A stretch of DNA of 12,265 bases from Anoxybacillus sp050480245 (GCA_050480245.1 JBCNEQ010000052.1), one strand, 5' to 3'. Positions 1 through 5,526 are shown, counted from the stretch's first letter. Translations and numbers: made by a program. Notes: a model not told the origin generated them from the letters alone.

Positions 1-21
1 TTCCTTGCGTAAGTTTCGTGA
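1..21 (+). mobile_element. Terminal bases of an IS200/IS605-type (IscB-like) element end, mostly outside the window
   Basis: Bases 1-21 are the exact reverse complement of 12068-12088. At the right edge that sequence is the outer part of an element end that follows a terminal hairpin and an IscB-like gene on the minus strand. By comparison, bases 1-21 are the last bases of a second copy of the same element, lying to the left and oriented toward this window. Similarity stops at base 22, which marks the probable element/chromosome boundary. The copy sits only 36 bases before the lipase start, so it has probably separated that gene from its original promoter. Confidence 0.6.
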
Positions 22-57
22 GAGGAACGGATTTGACTAGATAAGGGGGAGAGGAAG

Positions 58-810
58 ATGAGAGAACAATATCCGGTGCTCTCGGGCGCCGAGCCGTTTT
101 ACGCCGAAAACGGGCCGGTCGGGGTGCTGCTCGTGCACGGATTCACCGGCACGCCCCACAGCATGCGTCCGCTCGCTGAAGCGTATGCGAAAGCCGGCTA
201 TACCGTTTGCCTGCCGCGCTTAAAAGGGCACGGAACGCATTACGAAGACATGGAACGGACGACATTCCACGATTGGGTCGCCTCGGTCGAAGAAGGATAT
301 GGATGGCTGAAACAACGATGCCAAACCATTTTTGTCACCGGGCTGTCGATGGGTGGGACGCTCACGCTTTATTTGGCGGAACATCACCCAGACATCTGCG
401 GCATCGTGCCGATTAACGCCGCTGTCGACATCCCGGCCATCGCCGCCGGGATGACGGGCGGGGGCGAGCTGCCGAGGTATCTGGATTCGATCGGTTCGGA
501 CTTGAAAAATCCGGATGTGAAAGAGCTGGCATACGAGAAAACGCCGACTGCTTCGCTTCTTCAGCTGACTAGGCTGATGGCACAGACAAAAGCGAAACTC
601 GATCGCATCGTCTGTCCGGCGTTGATTTTTGTCTCCGACGAAGATCACGTCGTGCCGCCGGGAAACGCCGACATCATCTTTCAAGGCATTTCATCGACGG
701 AGAAAGAGATCGTCTGCCTCCGAAACAGCTACCATGTGGCGACGCTCGATTACGATCAACCGATGATTATTGAACGGTCTCTCGAATTTTTCGCCAAGCA
801 CGCCGGATAA
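58..810 (+). CDS. Monoacylglycerol lipase / carboxylesterase (alpha/beta hydrolase, bMGL type)
   Basis: This 250-residue cytoplasmic serine hydrolase should hydrolyse monoacylglycerols (and short-chain esters) to glycerol and fatty acid. The protein is nearly the same as my memory of thermostable bMGL from Bacillus sp. H257, which has the same length. The visible catalytic triad is S97 in GLSMGG, D196 in SDEDH and H226 in NSYH. HGFTG at 27-31 supplies the oxyanion-hole residue F29, next to M98 after the nucleophile. The cap region lies roughly at residues 120-165. No signal peptide is seen. The ATG at 58 follows AAGGGGGA (43-50) with a 7-base spacing. No convincing promoter lies between the IS end (base 21) and the start, so transcription may come from the IS or be reduced. 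The gene is monocistronic and ends in a good terminator at 824-858. Confidence 0.93.
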   Translation: MREQYPVLSGAEPFYAENGPVGVLLVHGFTGTPHSMRPLAEAYAKAGYTVCLPRLKGHGTHYEDMERTTFHDWVASVEEGYGWLKQRCQTIFVTGLSMGGTLTLYLAEHHPDICGIVPINAAVDIPAIAAGMTGGGELPRYLDSIGSDLKNPDVKELAYEKTPTASLLQLTRLMAQTKAKLDRIVCPALIFVSDEDHVVPPGNADIIFQGISSTEKEIVCLRNSYHVATLDYDQPMIIERSLEFFAKHAG

Positions 811-823
811 AACGAATCGGTAT

Positions 824-858
824 ATGGCTGATCCTGTTCAAAGGAGAGGCCATTTTTT
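824..858 (+). terminator. Rho-independent terminator of the lipase gene
   Basis: ATGGCT (824-829) pairs with GGCCAT (848-853), including one T-G pair. TCCT (832-835) pairs with AGGA (842-845). A symmetrical GA/GA internal loop separates the two helices, the apical loop has six bases, and a run of six T follows at 853-858. Confidence 0.75.
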
Positions 859-955
859 GTTTGTCGGTATTTTTGTGAAAAAATATGTGGCTGTTTTGCC
901 GGGCTTGTTCTACACTTATAAATAGCTGGAAAAAGAATAAGGGAGTTTTCTTTGT

Positions 956-1345
956 ATGAATCATATCAAACCGATCGCATTGCTCGTTGAAGAAAAACGA
1001 ATCGTGGATGCCCTTGCCCAGGTGCGGCCGCTCATGGCTTCGTGGGACGAGGTCGAACCGTTTCGGACGCTTGTCCGCCTGTTCGACTACGCGCTTATGT
1101 ACCGGCATAGCGGGCTTGTCGCCCGGTACGCCCACCGGAAGTTCAACACGCTGCAGACGCTCGCGTGGTTGTGCGACGAATGGCTCGATCAACGCCGGCC
1201 GCTCGATGTGGAAGAGGCGCTCACTCCGCGCCTGACCGCCGCGCTCGAAGGCCGGGTGGAGGAGCCGAGGGAAGTGCGATCGTCCGGGCGGCGTTTGCGT
1301 TGGTGCGCGCTTTATTGGATATGCAGCGGATTGATGTTAGTCTAG
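956..1345 (+). pseudogene. Unrecognised small protein gene, frameshifted and cut by an IS3 element
   Basis: I do not recognise this protein. The frame from ATG 956 (AAGGGAG at 939-945 upstream) reads a Leu/Arg-rich, probably helical, soluble protein for about 100 residues. After about base 1265 this frame becomes Arg/Trp/Cys-rich and unconvincing. The frame one base over reads a regular amphipathic helix (AIVRAAFALVRALLDMQRID, about 1273-1332). A single-base indel near 1262-1272 would join the two, so a frameshift is likely. The gene then runs into the left end of the IS3 element at about 1338-1340, so its native C-terminus is missing. A TATAAA hexamer at 917-922 could be a -10, but no good -35 goes with it. 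The 956-1265 part looks genuinely coding; function is unknown. Confidence 0.5.
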
Positions 1346-1356
1346 ATTATAGACAC
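1340..1356 (+). repeat. Left inverted repeat of the IS3 element
   Basis: GTCTAGATTATAGACAC matches the reverse complement of 2640-2656 at 14 of 17 positions; the innermost eight bases, ATAGACAC, are identical. Confidence 0.8.
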
Positions 1357-1409
1357 AACGAATAGAGAAATGTATAGTAAATCTATCAATGATGAGGGGT
1401 GTCTATAAT
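1346..1409 (+). promoter_or_regulatory. Read-through hairpin covering the orfA start
   Basis: ATTATAGACAC (1346-1356) is perfectly complementary to GTGTCTATAAT (1399-1409), an 11-bp stem with a 42-base loop. The 3' arm runs from the last base of the Shine-Dalgarno sequence into the ATG. The 5' arm lies upstream of the predicted internal transcription start, so only transcripts entering from outside would fold this way. This resembles the known protection of IS10/IS50-type elements against read-through transcription; its action here is inferred. Confidence 0.55.
1350..1378 (+). promoter_or_regulatory. Internal promoter of the IS3 element
   Basis: TAGACA at 1350-1355 (five of six to the -35 consensus) and TATAGT at 1373-1378 (five of six to the -10) are separated by exactly 17 bases. 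The -35 lies inside the terminal inverted repeat, as in many insertion sequences. Transcription would begin near 1385, upstream of the GAGGGG ribosome binding site at 1394-1399. Confidence 0.65.
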
Positions 1410-1695
1410 GACAAGACGTTTTGATAAAGAATTCAAAATACATGCAGTAAAATTAGTGGTCGAGGAAGGAAAGGTGGTCGCTCAAACCGCAAGACAACTC
1501 GATATTTCGCCAAAAACTCTTCATAAATGGGTCGCAGATTATAAAAAAGATGATGAGCATAGCTTTGTGGGGAGTGGAAACCTCAAGCCGGAAGATCGTG
1601 AAAAGCGTGAACTTCAAAAACGCATTCGGGATCTGGAGGAGGAAAACGCGATCTTAAAAAAGGCCATGAGCATCTTCGCCAAAAACCAGAAGTAA
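1408..1695 (+). CDS. IS3-family transposase OrfA (DNA-binding HTH subunit)
   Basis: This 95-residue OrfA has a helix-turn-helix at about residues 8-45 (RRFDKEFKIHAVKLV...TARQLDISPKTLHKWV). A leucine-zipper-like coiled coil follows at about 62-90 (REKRELQKRIRDLEEENAILKKA), the layout expected for binding the terminal repeats and multimerising. ATG 1408 is preferred over the in-frame GTG at 1399 because GAGGGG at 1394-1399 is then correctly spaced. OrfA alone normally acts as a regulator of transposition. Ribosomes that slip at 1656-1662 would enter orfB. The frame itself appears intact. Confidence 0.9.
   Translation: MTRRFDKEFKIHAVKLVVEEGKVVAQTARQLDISPKTLHKWVADYKKDDEHSFVGSGNLKPEDREKRELQKRIRDLEEENAILKKAMSIFAKNQK
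1656..1662 (+). promoter_or_regulatory. Programmed -1 frameshift site (A AAA AAG)
   Basis: In the orfA frame the bases read A_AAA_AAG, the classical -1 slippery heptamer of IS3-family elements. A -1 slip there leads directly into the open orfB frame (codons from 1662 onward). OrfA otherwise continues another 11 codons to its stop at 1693-1695. Confidence 0.7.
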
Positions 1696-2556
1696 TTTAT
1701 ACATTCATTCATACGCATAGAAAAGAGTTTCGCGTGGCGAAGACGTGTGAAGTCTTAGGCGTTTCAAGAAGTGGATACTATGCATGGGCCAAACGACCCG
1801 AAAGTCAACAAAAGAAAAGACAGGAAGCATTGAAAAAGCAAATCAAAAAGATTCATATCGATTCAAGAGAAACGTATGGCAGTCCAAAAATCACAAAAAT
1901 CCTTCAGAAACAAGGGGTTAAGGTATCTCAAAAAACGGTCCATGAAAGATGGTGATATTCGTTCAAAAACAAAGAAAAAATATAAGGTAACCACAAACTC
2001 GAAGCATCATTTGCCTGTGTATCCCAACTTATTGAATCAGCAGTTTGAAGCAGATGAGCCGAATCAAGTATGGGTAGCGGATATCACGTATATTTGGACG
2101 AAAGAAGGATGGCTGTATTTAGCTTCGGTCATGGATTTGTTTTCTCGTAAAATCGTTGGCTGGTGTCTTTCCGAGCGCATGACAAAAGAGTTAGTGATCA
2201 AAGCATTAAACCGGGCCATCAACGAGAGAAAGCCTCAACCAGGTCTGATTCACCATTCAGATCAAGGGAGCCAATATGCATCGAACGAGTATCAAGCCAT
2301 TTTACGACAGCACGGAATGCAAACCAGCATGAGTCGAAAAGGAAACTGTTATGATAACGCATGTGCGGAATCGTTTCATAGCATCATCAAAAAGGAACTG
2401 ATTTTCCACGAAACCTTTACAACAAGAGGAGAAGCCAAACAGCGAATTTTCGAATACCTGGAATGTTTTTATAATGCCCAACGAATTCATTCGGAAAACG
2501 GGTACATGTCGCCAATGGAGTATGAGAAGATGCATCAGCAAGGCAAAAAGCAGTGA
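1662..2556 (+). pseudogene. IS3-family transposase OrfB (DDE integrase), disrupted by a frameshift
   Basis: OrfB should be about 290 residues: an N-terminal HTH_21 segment, then an rve-type DDE integrase core. The N-terminal part is read in one frame to a TGA at 1953-1955 (ends VSQKTVHERW). The rest continues from about 1942 in the next frame (MKDGDIRSKTKKKY...) to the stop at 2554-2556. A small indel around 1938-1950 therefore splits the gene. The core is otherwise well preserved: first Asp in VWVADITYI, second in IHHSDQGSQY, Glu in NACAESFHS, and the C-terminal FYNAQRIHS motif. As it stands no full transposase can be made, so the element is probably immobile unless helped in trans. A sequencing error cannot be excluded. 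Confidence 0.85.
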
Positions 2557-2639
2557 ACTCTTCTCTCCACAAAGTCACGATATAAGAGGCCACCAAACGA
2601 GGTGCGGTAGTAGGGTTTTAAAATTTTTCTCGATTTTAC

Positions 2640-2656
2640 GTGTCTATTTTCTTGAC
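2640..2656 (-). repeat. Right inverted repeat of the IS3 element
   Basis: This is the reverse-complement partner of 1340-1356, ending outward in CTTGAC(A). The following base A2657 gives the CA end typical of the family. Confidence 0.8.
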
Positions 2657-2661
2657 ATAAT
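2653..2661 (+). promoter_or_regulatory. Possible hybrid extended -10 element at the IS3/chromosome junction, driving pncA
   Basis: TGA-CATAAT reads as an extended -10 (TGn followed by five of six -10 bases) that straddles the IS right tip and the first flanking bases. The upstream region at the usual -35 distance (TTTTAC, 2634-2639) is only a weak match. No other promoter is visible in the 57 bases between the IS and pncA. This is an inference from sequence only. Confidence 0.25.
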
Positions 2662-2713
2662 ACCAATGTACAGCAAGACCCGTTTGTTAGACAAACACGC
2701 AGGAGGGATTTTC

Positions 2714-3265
2714 ATGAAGAGAGCACTCATTAACATCGACTACACCGTCGATTTTATCGCCGATCATGGCGCGCTCACATGCGGGAAGCCGGGGCAGGCG
2801 ATTGAAGAAGAACTTGTACGGGTGACGAAACAGTTTATCGATCGTGGAGATTTTGTTGTCTTCGCCATTGACAAACATGTGGCGGGAGATCACTACCATC
2901 CGGAAACGAAGCTGTTTCCGCCGCATAACATTGAAGGGACGGAGGGCCGAAAGCTGTACGGGGAGCTCGAAGAGGTGTATCAAGCAAATAAGCATAAAGA
3001 CAACGTCTACTGGATGGACAAAACGCGCTACAGCGCGTTCGCCGGGACCGATTTGGAGCTGAAATTGCGCGAGAGAGGCATCACGGAAGTGCATTTGGTC
3101 GGCTGCTGCACCGATATTTGCGTCCTCCATACGGCGGTCGATGCATATAATAAAGGCTTTCGCATCGTCGTCCACCGGCGGGCGGTCGCGAGCTTCGACG
3201 CGGCGGGACACGAATGGGCGCTCCGCCATTTTCGCCATACGCTAGGCGCAGAAATAGTGGAATAA
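2714..3265 (+). CDS. pncA: Nicotinamidase (isochorismatase-like cysteine hydrolase)
   Basis: This 183-residue cytoplasmic enzyme deamidates nicotinamide to nicotinic acid in NAD salvage. It resembles B. subtilis PncA (YueJ) along its length. The catalytic triad is D9 (NIDY), K103 (DKTRYSAF) and C136 (CTDIC). The likely metal ligands are D53 and H55 (IDKH) and H71 (PPH). The cis-peptide region is VGCC before TDIC. The start is ATG 2714 because AGGAGGG at 2701-2707 precedes it; the open frame extends further upstream only through IS3 sequence. A 15-base palindrome, GTTTGTTAGACAAAC (2682-2696), sits just before the ribosome binding site. The IS3 insertion has removed whatever lay more than about 56 bases upstream. 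A terminator follows at 3361-3396. No pncB is adjacent. Confidence 0.93.
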   Translation: MKRALINIDYTVDFIADHGALTCGKPGQAIEEELVRVTKQFIDRGDFVVFAIDKHVAGDHYHPETKLFPPHNIEGTEGRKLYGELEEVYQANKHKDNVYWMDKTRYSAFAGTDLELKLRERGITEVHLVGCCTDICVLHTAVDAYNKGFRIVVHRRAVASFDAAGHEWALRHFRHTLGAEIVE

Positions 3266-3279
3266 TGGAGAAAACATGA

Positions 3280-3401
3280 TAGAATAGACGGTCAACGTTC
3301 TTTTTCTCCATTCGGCGGCGCAGTAAGGCTCACTCCACTGTCACCGCCCGAAGTATGTCGAAAAGCTCTGCGGAGAGAAATCTCTGCGGGGCTTTTCTTT
3401 T
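3280..3401 (+). ncRNA. Possible small RNA or structured 3' UTR after pncA
   Basis: Between the pncA stop and its terminator lies a two-tier stem-loop. TTCGG-CGG (3311-3318) pairs with CCG-c-CCGAA (3344-3352, one bulged C). Inside it CAGT (3321-3324) pairs with ACTG (3337-3340), leaving a C/U-rich 12-base loop (AAGGCTCACTCC). TAGAAT at 3280-3285 could be a -10 for a separate transcript, but no convincing -35 is seen, so the segment may simply be the pncA 3' UTR. I recognise no known RNA family. Confidence 0.3.
3361..3401 (+). terminator. Rho-independent terminator after pncA
   Basis: AAAAGCTCTGCGGAGA (3361-3376) pairs along all 16 positions with TCTCTGCGGGGCTTTT (3381-3396), using three G-T pairs and a GAAA tetraloop (3377-3380). 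A T-rich tail, CTTTTG, follows. Confidence 0.85.
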
Positions 3402-3420
3402 GTCTTCCCTTTCTTTGATT

Positions 3421-3454
3421 AAAAAGAAAAAAGGCAAAGCGACAATGGCTTTCC
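3421..3454 (-). terminator. Rho-independent terminator, minus strand
   Basis: Read on the minus strand, GGAAAGC pairs with GCTTTGCC (one bulge) around a 7-base loop. It is followed by TTTTTTCTTTTT (3432-3421). Its orientation shows a minus-strand transcript once ended here, opposite to pncA. Confidence 0.55.
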
Positions 3455-3477
3455 CCTGAAATGGATGTGGATGATAT

Positions 3478-3570
3478 CTAGTCATCTGAGACTTTAATCA
3501 AAACTTCTTCTCTTTTCCGTTTTATTCGTTTCCAAAGATACAGTCCAGCGAAGAATAAACGCTTTGTAAC
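3478..3570 (-). pseudogene. Possible C-terminal remnant of a minus-strand membrane protein gene
   Basis: On the minus strand an open frame reads about 30 residues to a TAG at 3480-3478. A short hydrophobic stretch (LFFAGLYLW) is followed by a basic tail (KRIKRKREEVLIKVSDD), like the end of a small membrane protein. There is no start codon: a TGA lies at 3576-3574 in the same frame. The fragment sits immediately upstream of the minus-strand terminator at 3421-3454, which supports a real gene end. I do not recognise the family, and chance cannot be excluded at this length. Confidence 0.25.
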
Positions 3571-3713
3571 TATTCAGCCACATGATCAAGTGGGCTGAAT
3601 TTAATCACTCTTTCCCTTCAAAAATTAAATTTTCAACCTAAAAAACGGTTCATGCTCTCACTTTTTCACCCCATTTGTCATAAAAATTTTCCGTAAAATT
3701 CAATTTTCCACTT

Positions 3714-3742
3714 TTGCATTTCCCTTATTTCCCGATTTTAAT
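3714..3742 (+). promoter_or_regulatory. Possible promoter of the Rpn-type gene
   Basis: TTGCAT (3714-3719) and TTTAAT (3737-3742) are 17 bases apart, 38 bases before the start codon. Both are four- to five-of-six matches in an AT-rich region, so this is tentative. Confidence 0.3.
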
Positions 3743-3779
3743 CAAATTGTCCCTTATATTCTACGAAAGGATGATTTGT

Positions 3780-4685
3780 ATGCAATACCTCGATTTAAAA
3801 ATGGATTTTATGTTTAAACAACTGTTCGGCCACCCAAGCAGAAAGTCAATCACGATGGCGTTTTTAAATGCGTTGCTACATCGGACTGGAGATGATCGCA
3901 TCATCGACGTACAGTTTGAAAACACCGAACTAACGAAAGAAACAGAAGACGGTAAGACTGGACGGTTAGATGTCATCGTTCGCACAAACCGCGGCGAGCG
4001 CATTCACGTTGAAATTCAAATCATCCCACAATACGGTATGCCCGAACGGCTATTGTATTACTGGGCAAGGTTGTTTTCATCTTCACTATCGAAAGGAGAA
4101 CGGTACGACATCCTCCCTCCAACGATTATGATCGCCATCTTAAATTATCCCCTTTTCCCATATGAAACAGATCACTTTCATACCGTTTTTCACATTCGTG
4201 AAGACGAAGAACAGTTTCTTTGGAGCGAGCACCTTGAATTTCATGTACTCGATTTGTCACAATTTATGGTAAAATGGAAGAAATATCGGAGAGAAGTGAA
4301 ACAGTCACCGGAATGGCCATGGCTAACGATGTTGTCGGCTGTCGATGGACGAACGAAAAAAATGGATGAAGAGATGTTTCGTGAATTGGAGGGAATAGCC
4401 ATGACAGAACAAGACATTTTAGAGGCGCTAGAAGAATGGCAAAACTTAAGCGTCGACCCCGAAAACCGTTACGCATACGAAATGCGGCTGAAGTGGCTCC
4501 TTGATCAACTCTCAAACATTCGCGGCAGTCGGGAAGAAGGAAGACAAGAAGGATTGAAAAAAGGTCGAGAAGAAGGGAAAAATGAAACGATTCGAAAAAT
4601 GGTCGAAAAAGGAATGAGTATAACAGACGTTGCCCATATTCTCGACATGACAGAGGAGGAAGTACGGGAACGGTTGGGAGATTAG
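3780..4685 (+). CDS. Rpn/PD-(D/E)XK nuclease family protein (transposase_31-like)
   Basis: This 301-residue protein belongs to the Rpn / PDDEXK_2 group, recognised by the N-terminal MQYLDLKMDFMFKQLFG start and the nuclease core. Likely catalytic residues are D64 (GRLDVIV) and E78-x-Q80 (HVEIQI). A helical middle region follows. The C-terminus has a charged repeat (EEGRQEGLKKGREEG, about residues 252-266) and a small helix-turn-helix-like tail (MSITDVAHILDMTEEEVRERL), as is common in Bacillaceae members. The family includes the E. coli Rpn recombination-promoting DNA endonucleases; specific substrate and role here are unknown. ATG 3780 is chosen because GAAAGG (3765-3770) precedes it; the in-frame ATGs at 3714 and 3771 lack a spaced site. 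It stands alone, with direct repeats at and after its 3' end. Confidence 0.85.
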   Translation: MQYLDLKMDFMFKQLFGHPSRKSITMAFLNALLHRTGDDRIIDVQFENTELTKETEDGKTGRLDVIVRTNRGERIHVEIQIIPQYGMPERLLYYWARLFSSSLSKGERYDILPPTIMIAILNYPLFPYETDHFHTVFHIREDEEQFLWSEHLEFHVLDLSQFMVKWKKYRREVKQSPEWPWLTMLSAVDGRTKKMDEEMFRELEGIAMTEQDILEALEEWQNLSVDPENRYAYEMRLKWLLDQLSNIRGSREEGRQEGLKKGREEGKNETIRKMVEKGMSITDVAHILDMTEEEVRERLGD

Positions 4686-4706
4686 CGAACGGTGTCGGGT
4701 GCTGTT
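4681..4706 (+). repeat. Direct repeat copy 1 (ATTAGCGAACGGTG...)
   Basis: This 26-base unit overlaps the end and stop codon of the Rpn gene. It matches 4804-4829 at all but four positions. In this copy the internal palindrome is degenerate (GTGTCGGGTGC). Confidence 0.6.
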
Positions 4707-5073
4707 CAACTATGTTGTGTCCCTCTTTGTCCCACGTCAATGATGTTGCACAGGTGATTGGAGAGCGATCAGAAAATCGATTCGCTGTTCAAATACGTCC
4801 TGAATTAGCGAACGGTGCCAGGCACTGTTGAGAAGCATCGTTTCTACACTGACGAAACACGAAAAAAACGTGTGGGATTCGTTATGTCTTCTGTTGACGG
4901 GTGACACGCTTGATCGTGTTCTTTCTACCACTTAGGGCATTTTCTATTACGGGGATGCCCTATTTGTGTTGCGCTTCTTTACATACTACTATCGGAGTGA
5001 ATAGTTACATTAAATGAATCGCACGGTAAATATTGGATTAATTTTTTTAAATTCCATTCTTTTTTTGTTTTTA
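4686..5073. other. Gene-free stretch between the Rpn gene and the cad operon
   Basis: I see no convincing gene. It contains the second direct-repeat copy (4804-4829) and short palindromes such as CACG-N7-CGTG near 4859-4873. A 7-bp stem, AGGGCAT (4934-4940) with ATGCCCT (4955-4961), has a 14-base loop and a poor T tail. After about 4980 it is very AT-rich and leads into the cad promoter region. A 43-codon plus-strand frame at 4804-4935 could be a decayed gene end, but all frames are short here. Confidence 0.5.
4804..4829 (+). repeat. Direct repeat copy 2 with intact palindromic core
   Basis: This is the second copy of the 26-base repeat, about 120 bases after copy 1. It contains GTGCC-A-GGCAC, a perfect 5-bp palindrome around one base. 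Such GGTGCCAGGCAC-type motifs recur in Bacillaceae intergenic DNA as far as I recall, but I cannot assign a family. Confidence 0.6.
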
Positions 5074-5093
5074 ATTCAAATAAATATTTGAAT
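5074..5093. promoter_or_regulatory. CadC operator 1
   Basis: ATTCAAATA-AA-TATTTGAAT is a perfect 9-bp palindrome, equivalent to TTCAAA-N6-TTTGAA. It closely resembles the Staphylococcus pI258 cad operator bound by CadC. It overlaps the -35 hexamer. Confidence 0.85.
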
Positions 5094-5117
5094 AATATAA
5101 AGAAATGGGGGTATAAT
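5088..5117 (+). promoter_or_regulatory. cadCA promoter
   Basis: TTGAAT (5088-5093) lies 18 bases before a perfect TATAAT (5112-5117). The -35 lies inside operator 1, and the predicted start (about 5124) lies inside operator 2, so CadC bound at either site would block RNA polymerase. Confidence 0.8.
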
Positions 5118-5118
5118 A

Positions 5119-5140
5119 TATTCAAACGGAAATTTGAATA
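5119..5140. promoter_or_regulatory. CadC operator 2
   Basis: TATTCAAA-CGGAAA-TTTGAATA has 8-bp arms with the same TTCAAA-N6-TTTGAA geometry as operator 1. It lies between the -10 and the cadC ribosome binding site, 46 bases downstream of operator 1 (arm to arm). Confidence 0.75.
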
Positions 5141-5157
5141 TGAAAGGGGGATAATGA

Positions 5158-5526
5158 ATGAGTAAGAAAGATACATGTGAAATTTATTGTTATGACGAAG
5201 AAAAAGTCAATCGAATACATGGTGAATTGCAAAAAGAAGATATATCCAGTGTTGTCCTGTTGTTTAAAGCACTGACAGATGAAAATAGGGCAAAAATTGT
5301 CTATTCACTTTGCCAAGATGAAGAGTTATGTGTATGTGATATTGCTAATATCATCGGGGCTTCTGTTGCAACAACTTCCCATCATTTACGGACCCTTTAT
5401 AAACAAGGGATTGTAAAGTATCGAAAAGAAGGAAAGCTAGCATTTTATTCGCTGGATGATGACCATATTAAGCAGTTAATCATGATTGCGTTAGCACATG
5501 AGAAAGAGGTGAAAGCCCGTGTCTGA
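5158..5526 (+). CDS. cadC: ArsR/SmtB-family metal-sensing repressor CadC
   Basis: This 122-residue winged-helix repressor should hold the cad promoter shut until Cd(II), Pb(II) or Zn(II) binds. All four thiolate ligands of the Staphylococcus aureus CadC metal site are present at the same numbering: C7 and C11 in the N-terminal arm, and C58 and C60 in the ELCVCD motif. The second, alpha5-type site is also complete (D101, H103, H114, E117). The recognition helix region is ASVATTSHHLRTLY (about 68-81). ATG 5158 follows AAAGGGGG (5143-5150) at 7 bases; an ATG at 5154 is out of frame and stops after three codons. The 3' end overlaps the cadA start by 8 bases, indicating translational coupling. Two operators upstream imply autoregulation. 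The low GC relative to the flanks suggests acquisition by transfer. Confidence 0.95.
   Translation: MSKKDTCEIYCYDEEKVNRIHGELQKEDISSVVLLFKALTDENRAKIVYSLCQDEELCVCDIANIIGASVATTSHHLRTLYKQGIVKYRKEGKLAFYSLDDDHIKQLIMIALAHEKEVKARV

Larger units (their letters stand above)
1340..2657 (+). mobile_element. IS3-family insertion sequence, complete ends, broken orfB
   Basis: The element is bounded by imperfect inverted repeats (1340-1356 and 2640-2656, 14 of 17 matching, with partial similarity continuing about 14 bases inward). It holds the usual two overlapping IS3-family frames, orfA and orfB, with an A6G slippery site between them. Length is about 1.3 kb, normal for the family. No direct target repeat is obvious at the flanks, so the exact tips are uncertain by a base or two, or one flank has been rearranged. 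The insertion removed the end of the 956 gene and sits 57 bases before the pncA start. Confidence 0.85.
3266..3779. other. 514-base stretch between pncA and the Rpn gene: RNA structure, convergent terminators, hairpin
   Basis: There is no intact gene here. From left to right it holds a structured RNA-like segment and the plus-strand terminator (to 3401), a minus-strand terminator (3421-3454) and a possible minus-strand gene remnant (3478-3570). A hairpin follows at 3572-3600: ATTCAGCCAC against GTGGGCTGAAT, with one bulged base and an 8-base loop. The stretch ends with an AT-rich leader carrying a possible promoter for the next gene. Base composition drops sharply to AT-rich after about 3400. 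Confidence 0.6.

Noticed and set aside
2474..2713. Long N-terminal extension of the nicotinamidase frame
   Set aside because: The extension lies in IS3 DNA, overlaps the orfB C-terminus in another frame, and the real start at 2714 has a strong ribosome binding site and matches the family N-terminus.
3572..3600. Hairpin considered as a terminator
   Set aside because: The stem is good, but neither side has a proper T run, and there is no adjacent gene end on the plus strand.
4804..4935. 43-codon plus-strand frame that could be the end of a decayed transposase
   Set aside because: It has no start codon, other frames are equally open, and the resemblance to any transposase was too vague to name.
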